Assembly: GCF_001190785.1 (NCBI RefSeq)
Contig: NZ_LGSS01000005.1
Location: 62,001-126,000, forward strand
Origin: Gottschalkia purinilytica
GTDB lineage: Bacteria; Bacillota; Clostridia; Tissierellales; Gottschalkiaceae
DNA length: 64,000 nucleotides
Reading direction: 5' to 3'
Shown piece after piece: positions 55,340 through 64,000 of this stretch (positions within the stretch are counted from its first letter, which is position 1; the number at the start of each line of letters is the position of its first letter). Under the pieces are notes generated by a model, which was not told the DNA's origin, did no database searches, and saw only the letters and a program-made list of their open reading frames with translations. The position numbers were made by a program, and so were the translations under genes.

Positions 55340-55689
55340 TGTTAGCAGAAGATTGTCAACCAAATTCATAGTTATTATATGATACGACAATCTACATTTA
55401 TAAGCTAAATCTTCTTGTGACAGACCTTTAATGTACCTATATTTTTTATTATTTTCCGAAGAGTATTTTCAGCCCATGAGTCTGTGTTTAATAGATAGCT
55501 ATTAGTAACTTACCTAATATATTTATAGATTTTATATTAGGGTTTACTCTATCATGTTCTATATTTGCTATAGTAGAGTTAGCTAGTTTTAGAAGCTAGT
55601 TGTCTTTGAGTCATTCTTTTGCTTATTCTTAGTTTCTTAACTCTTTCTCCTAATTTATTTTCAAGGTAAGCTTTTATATTATCATACAC
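55340..55689 (-). pseudogene. Remnant of XRE-type helix-turn-helix regulators
   Basis: Minus-strand translation gives LGERVKKLRISKRMTQRQLASKT, then a stop and frame change, then NSTIANIEHDRVNPNIKSIN, the two halves of an HTH_3 domain. Further on YIKGLSQEDLAYKCRLS is the start of a second HTH domain. Several stops and shifts break the frame. It is probably a relic of a phage-like or mobile-element repressor lying against the yifB fragment. Confidence 0.75.
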
Positions 55690-55765
55690 ATAGTATATAG
55701 TTATAGTTTTATATCTTGGATTTATATGTATATCCTTGTGGATTTTTTGCAGTGATTTCTAGAAA

Positions 55766-56207
55766 TGCAATCGTAGTCAAAATAGTATAGAAAAGTATTT
55801 AGCTAGAGTAAGTGGTCTTATACTAAATCGTATAAATATACATATAGAAGTCAAACCTGTTAAATATGAAGATTTAGAAGAAAGAAATATACATTATGAA
55901 ACATCTAGTCAGATTAGAAATAGAATAAGTAAAGCTATGGATATTCAGCTTGATAGATATAAAGAAGAAAAAATATTTTTAAATTCTCAATTATCTGCTA
56001 GAAATATAAATAAGTATTGTATACTAGACAATGAAGGAAAGAAACTACTAAAAGATGTCTTTTCTAGTATTGGACTTAGTGATAGAGCTTAAATAAAGTA
56101 TGAAAGTATCTAGGACTATTGCTGATTTAGATGAATCTAAGATAATAGGACAAGAACATTTAGCTGAAGCAACATAGGACAGAGACTTATGTGAGAAATA
56201 TTGGTAA
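55766..56207 (+). pseudogene. yifB: 3' fragment of yifB/comM (Mg-chelatase-like AAA+ protein)
   Basis: From 55766 the frame reads CNRSQNSIEKYLARVSGLIL, then the typical NRINIHIEV, VKYEDLEER, NSQLSARNINKYCILD and FSSIGLSDRA of the YifB C-terminal half. A stop follows in place of the usual AYNRILK. The end KVSRTIADLDESKIIGQEHL and DRDLCEKYW continues in another frame with a further stop. The N-terminal two thirds, including the ATPase core, is missing. ComM/YifB helps integrate DNA in natural transformation. It sits in its ancestral place before dprA. Confidence 0.88.
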
Positions 56208-56234
56208 TATTATAAAAAATAGGTGGGTAATAAT

Positions 56235-57335
56235 ATGGATAATAGAGATACACTTATTTGGCTTAATAATATAAGAGGAGTTAGTAATAAAATAATAGAA
56301 AAATTAGAAAAATACTATGTAGATATAAAAAATATATGGTATAGTTCTAATGATGACATTTTAAGAATACAAGGAATAAATGAAAAGACTAAATTAGAAA
56401 TAATAAAACTAAAAGATTACAGCTATTATGAAAGAATAATGGAGAATGTAGATAAGCTAGGTATTAAAGTAGTTACAATTTATGATAATAATTTCCCTAA
56501 TAGGTTAAGGCATATATATAATTGTCCTAAAGTACTTTATATAAAAGGTGATCTACTAATAGAGGATCATATTTCTATAGCTATAGTGGGGTCAAGAAAA
56601 GTAACTGCTTATGGAAAATGGGCAGCTGAAAAGTTTGCTACTGAATTAGCGAAAATAGGGGTAACTACAATAAGTGGAATGGCAAAAGGTGTAGATACTG
56701 ATGTTCATAGAAGTACGATAAAATCAAATGGAAGAACTATAGCTGTTTTAGGAAGCGGTCTTGACGTAATATATCCAAAATCGAATAAAAATTTATATGA
56801 AGAGATAATATATAATGGATGTGTTATGTCAGAGTTTCCTTTAGGTACTCAACCTTTCGCTTATAATTTTCCTCAAAGAAATAGAATAGTAAGTGGGTTA
56901 TCTTTAGGAGTAGTAGTTATAGAAGCAGGAGAAAAAAGTGGATCTTTAATTACAGCACAACATGCATTGGAACAGGGTAAAGATGTATTTGCATTACCTG
57001 GAAATATAAATAGTATTTATAGTATTGGAACGAACAAGTTAATAAAAGATGGTGCAAAGTTACTTCTAAGTTTAGATGATATAATTGAAGAAATTATTGA
57101 ATTGAAAGATATAAGTAAGAAAATAAATGTAGATAATAGGAACATAATTGATTATGAAGAATTAAGTGAAAAAGAAGTGCAAATTTTTAAATGTATACAA
57201 GAAGGAACTATTCATCTAGATATGATATCATATAAAACGGGAATAAATATATCTAGTGTAACTAGTATACTTACAATATTAGAAATAAAAGGTATAATAA
57301 AACAATTGCCTGGTAAGCTATTTTCAGTTAAATAG
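56235..57335 (+). CDS. dprA: DNA-processing protein DprA
   Basis: DprA loads RecA on incoming single-stranded DNA. The 366-aa product has the Rossmann-like core: VGSRKVTAYG, SGMAKGVDTDVHR (more usually GMARGIDTxAH), AVLGSGLDVIYP, SEFPLGTQPFAYNFPQRNR and AGEKSGSLITAQHA, with a C-terminal winged-helix domain. The ATG at 56235 follows AGGTGGG; a GTG in the SD is rejected. It is intact although its neighbour yifB is dead. topA follows after 67 bases. Confidence 0.95.
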   Translation: MDNRDTLIWLNNIRGVSNKIIEKLEKYYVDIKNIWYSSNDDILRIQGINEKTKLEIIKLKDYSYYERIMENVDKLGIKVVTIYDNNFPNRLRHIYNCPKVLYIKGDLLIEDHISIAIVGSRKVTAYGKWAAEKFATELAKIGVTTISGMAKGVDTDVHRSTIKSNGRTIAVLGSGLDVIYPKSNKNLYEEIIYNGCVMSEFPLGTQPFAYNFPQRNRIVSGLSLGVVVIEAGEKSGSLITAQHALEQGKDVFALPGNINSIYSIGTNKLIKDGAKLLLSLDDIIEEIIELKDISKKINVDNRNIIDYEELSEKEVQIFKCIQEGTIHLDMISYKTGINISSVTSILTILEIKGIIKQLPGKLFSVK

Positions 57336-57402
57336 CAACATAATAGACTAATATCTATGTTTTTGATATAATAACAAACATTATGATTCGGAGGTGAATT
57401 AT

Positions 57403-59475
57403 ATGGCAAAATCTTTAGTTATAGTCGAGTCACCGGCAAAAGCAAAGACGATATCAAAGTTTTTAGGAAGAAATTATAAAGTAAAGGCGTCTGTAGGACA
57501 TGTAAGAGATTTACCTAAAAGTAAATTAGGTATTAATATAGATGAATATTTTGAGCCAGAATATATTACTATCAGAGGGAAAGGTCCTGTAATAAAAGAA
57601 CTCAAAAGTGAAGCAAAGAAGGTAGATAAAGTATTCTTAGCAACTGACCCTGATAGAGAAGGTGAAGCTATATCTTGGCATTTAGCTAATATATTGCAAA
57701 TAGATGATAGTGAGCAAGTTAGGATAGAATTCAATGAAATAACAAAAAATGCAATACAAAATGCTATTAAGAAACCTAGAAAGATAAATAAAGATTTAGT
57801 TGATGCACAACAAGCTAGAAGAGTATTAGACAGATTAGTTGGTTATAAAATAAGTCCTCTATTATGGAAAAAGGTAAAAAAAGGACTAAGTGCAGGTAGG
57901 GTGCAATCTATAGCAACTAAATTAGTATGTGATAGAGAAAAAGAGATAGAACAGTTTGAGCCAAAAGAATACTGGACTATAGATGCAACTTTATCAAAGG
58001 GTAAAAGTAAATATGTTGCTTCCTTTTATGGTAAAAAAACAAATAACAAAGAAGAAAAAGTTGAACTTAGTACAAAAGAACAAGTAGACGATATTATATC
58101 TTTAGTTTCAAAGGAAAAGTTTATAGTAGAAGATGTTAAGAAAGGTAAGAGAAAAAGAAATCCTTATTTACCTTATACTACGAGTAGTTTGCAACAAGAT
58201 GCTCATAAAAGAATAGGATTCTCTACTAAAAAAACTATGATAATAGCTCAACAATTATATGAAGGTATAGATGTAAAAGGAGAAGGAAGTATTGGTCTTA
58301 TATCATATATAAGAACAGATTCAACAAGAATATCAGAGGAAGCTATAAAGAATGTAAAAGAATTTGTAAATAATGAATATGGAAAAGAATATGTTTCAAC
58401 AGAAAAAAGAAAATCAAAGAAAAAAGATATACAAGATGCACATGAGGCTATAAGACCTACATCTGTGTTTAGAACACCAGAATCCATAAAAGAATCTTTA
58501 AGTAAAGATCAATATAAGCTTTATAAACTTATTTGGGATAGATTTGTAGCTAGTCAAATGAGTCCAGCATTATATGAAACTTTAACTATAAAAATTAGCG
58601 CAGGTGACTATATATTTAAATGCAGTGGATCAAAAATAGTTTTCGAAGGGTTTTTAAAGGTTTATAATATTACTGATGAGGATAAAGATATTATTCTACC
58701 AGATCTTAAGGTTGGAGAAGAATCAAAATTAATAAAATTAGATCCAAAACAACATTTTACACAGCCGCCACCGAGATATACAGAGGCATCATTAGTAAAG
58801 ACATTAGAAGAATTAGGAATAGGAAGACCTAGTACATATGCTCCTACTATAAGCACTATACTGAGTAGGGGATATGTAGTACTTGAAAAAAAGAGCTTTG
58901 TTCCTACTGAATTGGGTAGTTTGGTAACAGATTTATTAATAGATTATTTTAAAAACATTATAAATGAAGAGTTTACTGCTGATATGGAAGAGAGTCTAGA
59001 CAAAATAGAAGAAGGTGAACTAGAGTGGAAAAAAGTTATTGAAAGTTTTTACAATAACTTTAAAAAAGATTTAGAAATTGCAGAAAATGAGATAAGTAAA
59101 ATAGAAATAAAAGAAGAAGAAACAGATGTCTTATGTGAGAAATGCGGAAGAAATATGGTGGTGAAACTAGGGAGGTACGGAAAATTTTTAGCTTGTCCAG
59201 GATATCCAGAATGTAAAAATGCAAAACCATTTGTAGAAGACTTAGGAATAGATTGTCCTAAATGTGATGGTAAAATAGTAGAGAGAAGATCTAAAAAAGG
59301 AAGAAAGTTTTTTGGATGTAGTAATTATCCTGAATGTGATTTTGTATCTTGGGATAAACCTATAGATGAAAAATGTCCTAAATGCAATAATTTGCTTATG
59401 GAGAAAAACACCAAAAAGGGTAAGACGATTAAGTGTATAAATAATGAATGTGATTATAAAAAACAAACAGATTAA
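57403..59475 (+). CDS. topA: DNA topoisomerase I
   Basis: Type IA topoisomerase that relaxes negative supercoils. The 690-aa product has the TOPRIM start VIVESPAKAKTISKFLG, the DPDREGEAI motif, the active-site Tyr in SYIRTDSTRIS, and three C-terminal zinc-ribbon modules (CEKCG..., CPKCDG..., CPKCNN...). The ATG at 57403 follows GGAGGTGA. Standard order dprA-topA is kept. Confidence 0.98.
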   Translation: MAKSLVIVESPAKAKTISKFLGRNYKVKASVGHVRDLPKSKLGINIDEYFEPEYITIRGKGPVIKELKSEAKKVDKVFLATDPDREGEAISWHLANILQIDDSEQVRIEFNEITKNAIQNAIKKPRKINKDLVDAQQARRVLDRLVGYKISPLLWKKVKKGLSAGRVQSIATKLVCDREKEIEQFEPKEYWTIDATLSKGKSKYVASFYGKKTNNKEEKVELSTKEQVDDIISLVSKEKFIVEDVKKGKRKRNPYLPYTTSSLQQDAHKRIGFSTKKTMIIAQQLYEGIDVKGEGSIGLISYIRTDSTRISEEAIKNVKEFVNNEYGKEYVSTEKRKSKKKDIQDAHEAIRPTSVFRTPESIKESLSKDQYKLYKLIWDRFVASQMSPALYETLTIKISAGDYIFKCSGSKIVFEGFLKVYNITDEDKDIILPDLKVGEESKLIKLDPKQHFTQPPPRYTEASLVKTLEELGIGRPSTYAPTISTILSRGYVVLEKKSFVPTELGSLVTDLLIDYFKNIINEEFTADMEESLDKIEEGELEWKKVIESFYNNFKKDLEIAENEISKIEIKEEETDVLCEKCGRNMVVKLGRYGKFLACPGYPECKNAKPFVEDLGIDCPKCDGKIVERRSKKGRKFFGCSNYPECDFVSWDKPIDEKCPKCNNLLMEKNTKKGKTIKCINNECDYKKQTD

Positions 59476-59573
59476 AATAAGTAGTCATATTTAGAGGGTA
59501 TATTATAGTAATAATTAATGTATAGAAACAATCATTATGATTTCTACAGATTTATTTTAGGAGAGTGGATGTG

Positions 59574-60104
59574 ATGTTGAAAGGAACTACTATTATTGCA
59601 GTTAAAAAAGGTGAAAGGACTGCTATAGCCGGTGATGGACAAGTTACATTTGGAGATAAGACGGTTATGAAACATTCAGCTAAAAAAGTAAGAAAGATAT
59701 ATAATGATAAGGTTGTAATTGGATTTGCGGGATCTGTTTCAGATGCTCTTACTCTTGCAGAAATGCTAGAAGAAAAACTAGAGCAAAATGGTGGAAACTT
59801 GAAAAGAGCTTCTGTAGAACTTGCTAGAGAATGGCGAAGAGATAAAGTAATGGCGAAGTTAGAAGCAATGTTAATAGCATCAGATAAGGAAAACCTTTTA
59901 GTTATATCTGGAACAGGAGAAGTTATTGAGCCTGATGACGGAGTAGTTGCTATAGGATCAGGTGGTAGCTATGCTTTAGCTGCTGGAAAAGCACTTATAA
60001 TGTACTCTGATTTGGATATAAGTGATATAGCTAAAGAAGCTTTATTAATTGCTTCTTCTATATGTGTATATACAAATAATAATATCTCCATTGAAGAGTT
60101 GTAA
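59574..60104 (+). CDS. hslV: ATP-dependent protease subunit HslV
   Basis: HslV is the proteolytic chamber of the HslUV protease. The 176-aa product reads [13 protein letters not shown]; the nucleophile is a threonine of the TTI segment after removal of a short propeptide. SGDGQVTFG-like [10 protein letters not shown] follows. The ATG at 59574 has TAGGAGAG upstream; an earlier GTG overlaps it. hslU follows after 17 bases. trmFO and xerC, found here in Bacillus, are absent. Confidence 0.96.
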   Translation: MLKGTTIIAVKKGERTAIAGDGQVTFGDKTVMKHSAKKVRKIYNDKVVIGFAGSVSDALTLAEMLEEKLEQNGGNLKRASVELAREWRRDKVMAKLEAMLIASDKENLLVISGTGEVIEPDDGVVAIGSGGSYALAAGKALIMYSDLDISDIAKEALLIASSICVYTNNNISIEEL

Positions 60105-60121
60105 AAGGAGTGTAAAATAAT

Positions 60122-61516
60122 ATGAAAGAGTTAACACCAAAACAAATTGTATCTGAGTTAGATAAGTATATAATAGGTCAGAAAAACGCTAAGAAATCAG
60201 TTGCAATAGCACTAAGAAATAGATATAGAAGAAGTCTTTTAGATGAGGAATTTCAAGAAGAAGTTAAACCTAAAAATATACTAATGGTTGGACCAACCGG
60301 AGTAGGTAAAACTGAAATAGCTAGAAGACTCTCCAAACTAGTAAAAGCTCCATTTGTAAAAATAGAAGCTACAAAATTTACTGAGGTTGGATATGTAGGT
60401 AGAGATGTTGATTCTATGATAAGAGATTTAGTTGAAATTTCTATTAGAATGATCAAAACAGAAAAAATAGAGGAAGTTTATGATAAAGCTAGAAAATTAG
60501 CAGATGATAAAATAGTTGAAATTTTGATTCCAAGTTCTCCTAAAAAGAATAATTTCAATAATCCGCTAGAAGCTTTTTTTAGTAGTAGTTTAAATAATTC
60601 TGAGGATAATACAGAAGATACTAATAATTTTAATATTCAACAGCAAAGAAAAGAGTTTAAGGAAAGACTTCTAAATAACGAATTAGACAATCAAATAATA
60701 GAAATCGAAGTTGAGGAAAATAGAAATAATGCTATGGATATGTTAGGTGGAGCAGGACTAGAAGAATTAAATATAAACTTTAATGACTTATTTGGAGGAT
60801 TAATACCAACTAAACTTAAAAAGAGAAAGGTAACTATAAAAGAAGCAAGAAAAATAATAGCAGATCAAGAAGCTCAAAAGTTAATTGATATGGATGATGT
60901 AACAACACTGGGTATAAAAAGAGCAGAAGAACATGGTATTATATTCATAGATGAAATAGATAAAATTGCTGTAAAAGGATCAAGTTCAGGACCAGATGTT
61001 TCTAGAGAAGGAGTACAGAGAGATATTCTTCCTATAGTAGAAGGATGTACTGTTATGACTAAATATGGTCCTGTTAGAACAGATCATGTATTATTTATTG
61101 CAGCAGGTGCATTTCATGTTGCTAAAACTACTGATTTAATACCAGAAATACAAGGTAGATTTCCAATAAGAGTTGTTCTTGAGAACTTAACAGAAGAGAA
61201 CTTTAAGGAGATATTAGTTAAGCCTCAAAATGCTCTTACAAAACAGTATGAATTATTACTACGAACTGAAGGTATAAACATAAAATTTAGTGATAACTCA
61301 TTAGATGAAATAGCCAAAATTGCATTCATACTAAATCAAGAAAGTGAGAATATAGGTGCTAGAAGACTTCATACTTTATTAGAACAATTATTAGAGGATA
61401 TATCGTTTGAAGCACCAGATATTGAAAATAAAGATATAATTATAGATGAAAATTACGTAAGACAAAAGTTAAATCCGAATATACAAGGGAAAGATGTATC
61501 AAAATACATCATATAG
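60122..61516 (+). CDS. hslU: ATP-dependent protease ATPase subunit HslU
   Basis: HslU unfolds substrates and feeds them to HslV. The 464-aa AAA+ protein has Walker [10 protein letters not shown], Walker [10 protein letters not shown], an inserted I domain (about residues 120-240, Asn-rich here), and the C-terminal [15 protein letters not shown] tail that docks into HslV. The ATG follows AAAGGAGTG. Operon hslV-hslU-codY. Confidence 0.97.
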   Translation: MKELTPKQIVSELDKYIIGQKNAKKSVAIALRNRYRRSLLDEEFQEEVKPKNILMVGPTGVGKTEIARRLSKLVKAPFVKIEATKFTEVGYVGRDVDSMIRDLVEISIRMIKTEKIEEVYDKARKLADDKIVEILIPSSPKKNNFNNPLEAFFSSSLNNSEDNTEDTNNFNIQQQRKEFKERLLNNELDNQIIEIEVEENRNNAMDMLGGAGLEELNINFNDLFGGLIPTKLKKRKVTIKEARKIIADQEAQKLIDMDDVTTLGIKRAEEHGIIFIDEIDKIAVKGSSSGPDVSREGVQRDILPIVEGCTVMTKYGPVRTDHVLFIAAGAFHVAKTTDLIPEIQGRFPIRVVLENLTEENFKEILVKPQNALTKQYELLLRTEGINIKFSDNSLDEIAKIAFILNQESENIGARRLHTLLEQLLEDISFEAPDIENKDIIIDENYVRQKLNPNIQGKDVSKYII

Positions 61517-61528
61517 AGGAGGATAAAC

Positions 61529-62308
61529 ATGGGAGAAAGCTTACTCCAAAAAACAAGAAGATTAAATAAAATTCTACAAAACTCAGGATCAGAACCTGTA
61601 TCTTTTGAGGAACTAAGTAATACTCTTAGTGAAATACTAGAGGCTAATGTATATATATCAAATATAAAAGGAAAAGTTTTAGGATTTGCATTACATGAAG
61701 GATTTGATTGTGGAATACTTCAAAGCGAAATAGTTAAAGAAAAAAGATTTCCTAAAGAGTATCATGATGAGTTGTTAAAAGTTTCAGAAACTAGTGAGAA
61801 TATACAAGAAATTTCTGAATGTGTATTTGATCAAATATCACAATGTCCATATCCAAATAAAATAGCTACAGTAATACCTATAAGAAGTGGTGGAACTAGA
61901 CTAGGAACTTTAGTATTAGCCAGATTTGGAAGAGAATTCACAGAAGATGATCTGGTCTTAGCTGAATATAGTGCTACAGTCGTAGGCATGGAAATACTAA
62001 GAGCTAAGAATGAAGCCATAGAAGAAGAAGCTAGAAAAAAAGCTGTTATTCAAATGGCAATAGGAACACTATCATATTCAGAACTAGAAGCCGTAGAACA
62101 TATATTTAAAGAATTAGATGGAAATGAAGGATTATTAGTAGCTAGTAAAATTGCAGATAGAGTGGGTATAACAAGATCGGTTATAGTAAATGCATTAAGA
62201 AAGTTTGAAAGTGCAGGACTTATAGAGTCAAGATCGTTAGGAATGAAAGGGACACATATAAAAGTATTAAATAATAGGCTATTAGATGAATTAAAAAATT
62301 TAAATTAA
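61529..62308 (+). CDS. codY: GTP-sensing global regulator CodY
   Basis: CodY represses metabolic, competence and virulence genes when GTP and branched-chain amino acids are plentiful. The 259-aa product has an N-terminal GAF domain (residues about 1-155) and a C-terminal winged helix with [20 protein letters not shown]. The ATG follows AGAGGAGG, 13 bases after hslU. It precedes the flagellar operon, as in Bacillus. Confidence 0.98.
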   Translation: MGESLLQKTRRLNKILQNSGSEPVSFEELSNTLSEILEANVYISNIKGKVLGFALHEGFDCGILQSEIVKEKRFPKEYHDELLKVSETSENIQEISECVFDQISQCPYPNKIATVIPIRSGGTRLGTLVLARFGREFTEDDLVLAEYSATVVGMEILRAKNEAIEEEARKKAVIQMAIGTLSYSELEAVEHIFKELDGNEGLLVASKIADRVGITRSVIVNALRKFESAGLIESRSLGMKGTHIKVLNNRLLDELKNLN

Positions 62309-62317
62309 AGAAAGTAT

Positions 62318-62361
62318 ATAGAAAAACGACAAAACATTTTATGTTTTGTCGTTTTTCTATG
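62318..62361. terminator. Terminator after codY
   Basis: ATAGAAAAACGACAAAACA pairs with TGTTTTGTCGTTTTTCTAT around a short T/A loop, a 19-pair stem. It separates the hslVU-codY transcript from the flagellar operon. Confidence 0.92.
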
Positions 62362-62527
62362 TAAAAAAGCTCAGTTTTTGTTAGGACTCATGTACTAAAT
62401 GTGGTAAAAAGAAAAAAATATAGAGGATTCTGACAGGAAACGTAGAAAATAAAGCTTTAAAGAAAATTATAACAAAACATGAAAAGCAATACATATAATT
62501 TAAAATTTTTCTTATCAGTAAATTACT

Positions 62528-62545
62528 TATGGTATATATACCATA
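62528..62545. promoter_or_regulatory. 18-base palindrome upstream of flgB
   Basis: TATGGTATA/TATACCATA is a perfect palindrome, 40 bases before the flgB start; CTTAT and ATAAG lie just outside. It looks like an operator or part of a promoter, but no regulator can be named and no clear sigma-D or sigma-A promoter was identified. Confidence 0.45.
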
Positions 62546-62585
62546 TGATAAGTGACAATTAATATTTATTTATGGAGGTGATAAA

Positions 62586-62996
62586 GTGCTAAGTAAAATC
62601 TATGGTCAGACAAATATTTTAAAAGCAGCACTAGATGGTTCGTCAGCAAAAGATAAAGCAATAGCAAACAATATGTCTAATGTAAATACACCAGGATATA
62701 AACGGTTAGATGTAGATTTTGAAGGACAGTTAAAAAAAATACTAACTACAGAAGGAAAATTACAACTACAGAAAACTCATCAAGGTCACATAGGAGATAA
62801 TAATAGTATAGAAAATTTTAATCCTAATACTCAACAATATAAAAATATATCTGTTAAAAGAGATAAAAATGGAGTAAACATGGATGTAGAAATGGCTGAA
62901 ATGGCAAAAAACACAATAATGTATAATGCTCTAATTACACAGATATCGAGAAAGTTTAATTCAATAAAAACAGTTATAAGTGAGGGAGGAAAGTAG
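62586..62996 (+). CDS. flgB: Flagellar basal-body rod protein FlgB
   Basis: FlgB is a proximal rod protein of the flagellar basal body. The 136-aa product has the conserved NNMSNVNTPGYKR motif near the N-terminus and a C-terminal helix for rod packing. The start is GTG at 62586 after GGAGGTGAT. It begins flgB-flgC-fliE-fliF. Confidence 0.96.
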   Translation: MLSKIYGQTNILKAALDGSSAKDKAIANNMSNVNTPGYKRLDVDFEGQLKKILTTEGKLQLQKTHQGHIGDNNSIENFNPNTQQYKNISVKRDKNGVNMDVEMAEMAKNTIMYNALITQISRKFNSIKTVISEGGK

Positions 62997-62997
62997 T

Positions 62998-63438
62998 GTG
63001 GGAATGTTTAGTTCAATTAACATAAGTGCTTCTGGGCTAACTGCAGAAAGAACAAGAATGGATGTAATATCTAAAAATATAGCAAATGCTAACACAACTA
63101 GGACAAGTAGTGGAAAGCCATATAGAAGACAAATGCCTTTATTTAAAGAAAGAGAAGGAGAATCTTTTTCATCATATTTATCAAAAGAATCTGATAAATT
63201 ATTTAACAAAAACGGAGTAAAAGTATCTGGAATAATTGAAGATAAAACTCCATTTAAAAAGGTATATGATCCAGGACATCCAGACGCAGATCAAAATGGA
63301 TATGTTGAAATGCCAAATGTAGATATAGTTACTGAAATGGTAGATATGATAACAGCTACTAGAGCATATGAAGCTAATATGACAGCAATAAATTCAGCAA
63401 AATCTATGGCAATGAAAGCTTTAGAAATAGGTAGATAA
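62998..63438 (+). CDS. flgC: Flagellar basal-body rod protein FlgC
   Basis: FlgC is a rod protein of the flagellum. The 146-aa product starts GMFSSINISASGLTAERTRM and has the motif ISKNIANANTTRT and the C-terminal MITATRAYEANMTAINSAK of rod/hook proteins. The GTG at 62998 fits the family start and has GGGAGGAA upstream; an in-frame GTG six codons earlier lies across the flgB end. Confidence 0.96.
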   Translation: MGMFSSINISASGLTAERTRMDVISKNIANANTTRTSSGKPYRRQMPLFKEREGESFSSYLSKESDKLFNKNGVKVSGIIEDKTPFKKVYDPGHPDADQNGYVEMPNVDIVTEMVDMITATRAYEANMTAINSAKSMAMKALEIGR

Positions 63439-63449
63439 GGAGGAAAATA

Positions 63450-63743
63450 ATGAAAGTAAATAATATAATTAATGATTTTGGAAACATAAATTCTAAGTCT
63501 AATGTAACACAAGGCAATACAGATATTAATTTTAGCGATTATCTAAAACAAGCTTTAGATAAAGTAAATGATTTACAATTAGAAGCAGATAATCAGAACC
63601 TACTTTTAGCTACAGGTCAAGTTGAAAACATACATGATGTAACTATAGCATCAGAAAAAGCTAAAATAGCATTGGATTTGACTATGGCTGTAAGAAATAA
63701 AGTTGTAGATGCTTATAGAGAAATAATGAGAATGCAAATCTAA
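63450..63743 (+). CDS. fliE: Flagellar hook-basal body complex protein FliE
   Basis: FliE joins the MS ring to the rod. The 97-aa product contains FSDYLKQALDKVNDLQLEAD and the C-terminal VRNKVVDAYREIMRMQI that defines the family. The ATG follows AAGGAGGAAA, 11 bases after flgC. Confidence 0.96.
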   Translation: MKVNNIINDFGNINSKSNVTQGNTDINFSDYLKQALDKVNDLQLEADNQNLLLATGQVENIHDVTIASEKAKIALDLTMAVRNKVVDAYREIMRMQI

Positions 63744-63774
63744 CAGTTAAATGCAGTAGAGGTGAGGTGATTGA

Positions 63775-64000
63775 GTGGGGGAGACATTTGAACGAATCAG
63801 AAACCAGCTAAATGAATTTTGGCAAGGGCTTGATAAAAGCAAGAAAATTAAACTAGGAGTAGCTAGCTTATTATTAATAGTAGGTATAACAGGAATCATA
63901 TATTTTACTACTAGAACTAAATATGAAGTTTTATATGATAACTTAACACCAAAAGAAGCTGGAGAAATAACTAAAAAGCTAGATGAACAAGGTATAACAT
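63775..64000 (+). CDS. fliF: Flagellar MS-ring protein FliF, 5' part
   Basis: The window ends inside this gene. The first 75 codons encode a cytoplasmic start (GETFERIRNQLNEFWQGL), a membrane segment (LGVASLLLIVGITGIIYF), then KYEVLYDNLTPKEAGEITKKL, the typical N-terminus of FliF, which forms the MS ring and export-gate base. The start is taken as GTG at 63775 after GAGGTGAGGTGA. Confidence 0.92.
   Translation, partial: MGETFERIRNQLNEFWQGLDKSKKIKLGVASLLLIVGITGIIYFTTRTKYEVLYDNLTPKEAGEITKKLDEQGIT

Noticed and set aside
1-64000. CRISPR arrays, integrase genes, replication origin, rRNA genes.
   Set aside because: No regularly spaced repeats, no recombinase frame, no DnaA-box cluster and no rRNA-like high-GC stretch were seen.

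Overview
The window is from a low-GC, anaerobic, endospore-forming, flagellated member of the Clostridia. This rests on an alpha/beta-type SASP, YlbJ, two spore-type small-protein cassettes, pyruvate:ferredoxin oxidoreductase, two molybdopterin formate dehydrogenases, CodY and a flagellar basal-body operon. Gene content resembles Peptostreptococcaceae/Tissierellales-like clostridia; the genus cannot be fixed from the sequence alone. Starts often use TTG or GTG after a strong Shine-Dalgarno (SD). No tRNA or rRNA gene was seen.

Layout. (1) 0-3.6 kb: recG, a SASP gene whose SD lies in a hairpin, and a THEP1-like NTPase. (2) 3.6-12.2 kb: a formate dehydrogenase/molybdenum-cofactor island of fdh(Cys)-moeA-mobB-fdh(Sec). 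The second fdh reads through an in-frame TGA with a SECIS hairpin 11 nt downstream. The first fdh has TGC at the same codon and keeps a near-identical relic hairpin. Two families of conserved non-coding blocks lie around these genes. (3) 12.5-20 kb: a block syntenic with Bacillus ylbH-ylbN-rpmF (rsmD, coaD, coiled-coil protein, ylbJ, ylbK-type patatin, tmcAL, ackA, yceD, rpmF). (4) 20.3-27.3 kb: the fatty-acid operon fapR-plsX-fabH-fabK-fabD-fabG-acpP-fabF, with a FapR operator just downstream of the promoter. (5) 27.6-39.6 kb: rnc, radical SAM, smc, ftsY, ylxM, ffh, rpsP, khpA, rimM, trmD, rplS, rbgA. (6) 39.6-44.5 kb: an inserted segment between rbgA and rnhB (solute-binding lipoprotein, autolysin, IS200/IS605-like remnant, GNAT), bounded at its far end by a second copy of the rbgA 3' end and terminator. 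(7) 44.6-47.7 kb: rnhB, a FliK/YlqG-like protein, an FlhB-C-terminal-like protein, and a frameshifted yraN. (8) 47.9-55.3 kb: ppiB, PFOR, then a tandemly duplicated pair of divergent small genes (a 54-aa DUF3787-like protein on the minus strand and an 83-aa Cys-rich protein on the plus strand) with sigma-K-like promoters, then about 1.5 kb of decayed DNA. (9) 55.3-64 kb: remnants of HTH regulators, the 3' fragment of a dead yifB/comM, then dprA, topA, hslV, hslU, codY, flgB, flgC, fliE and the start of fliF.

How it fits together. PFOR makes acetyl-CoA and reduced ferredoxin from pyruvate, AckA gives ATP and acetate, and the formate dehydrogenases (served by MoeA/MobB) interconvert formate and CO2. 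FapR couples malonyl-CoA to lipid synthesis. The rnc-smc-ftsY-ffh and rpsP-trmD-rplS blocks are standard chromosome, secretion and ribosome modules. The ancestral order rbgA-rnhB-ylqG-ylqH-yraN-yifB-dprA-topA has been opened twice and lost two of its members. The most unusual items are the Sec/Cys fdh pair with a fossil SECIS, the duplicated rbgA tail marking an insertion, and the tandem Cys-rich/DUF3787 spore-like cassettes.
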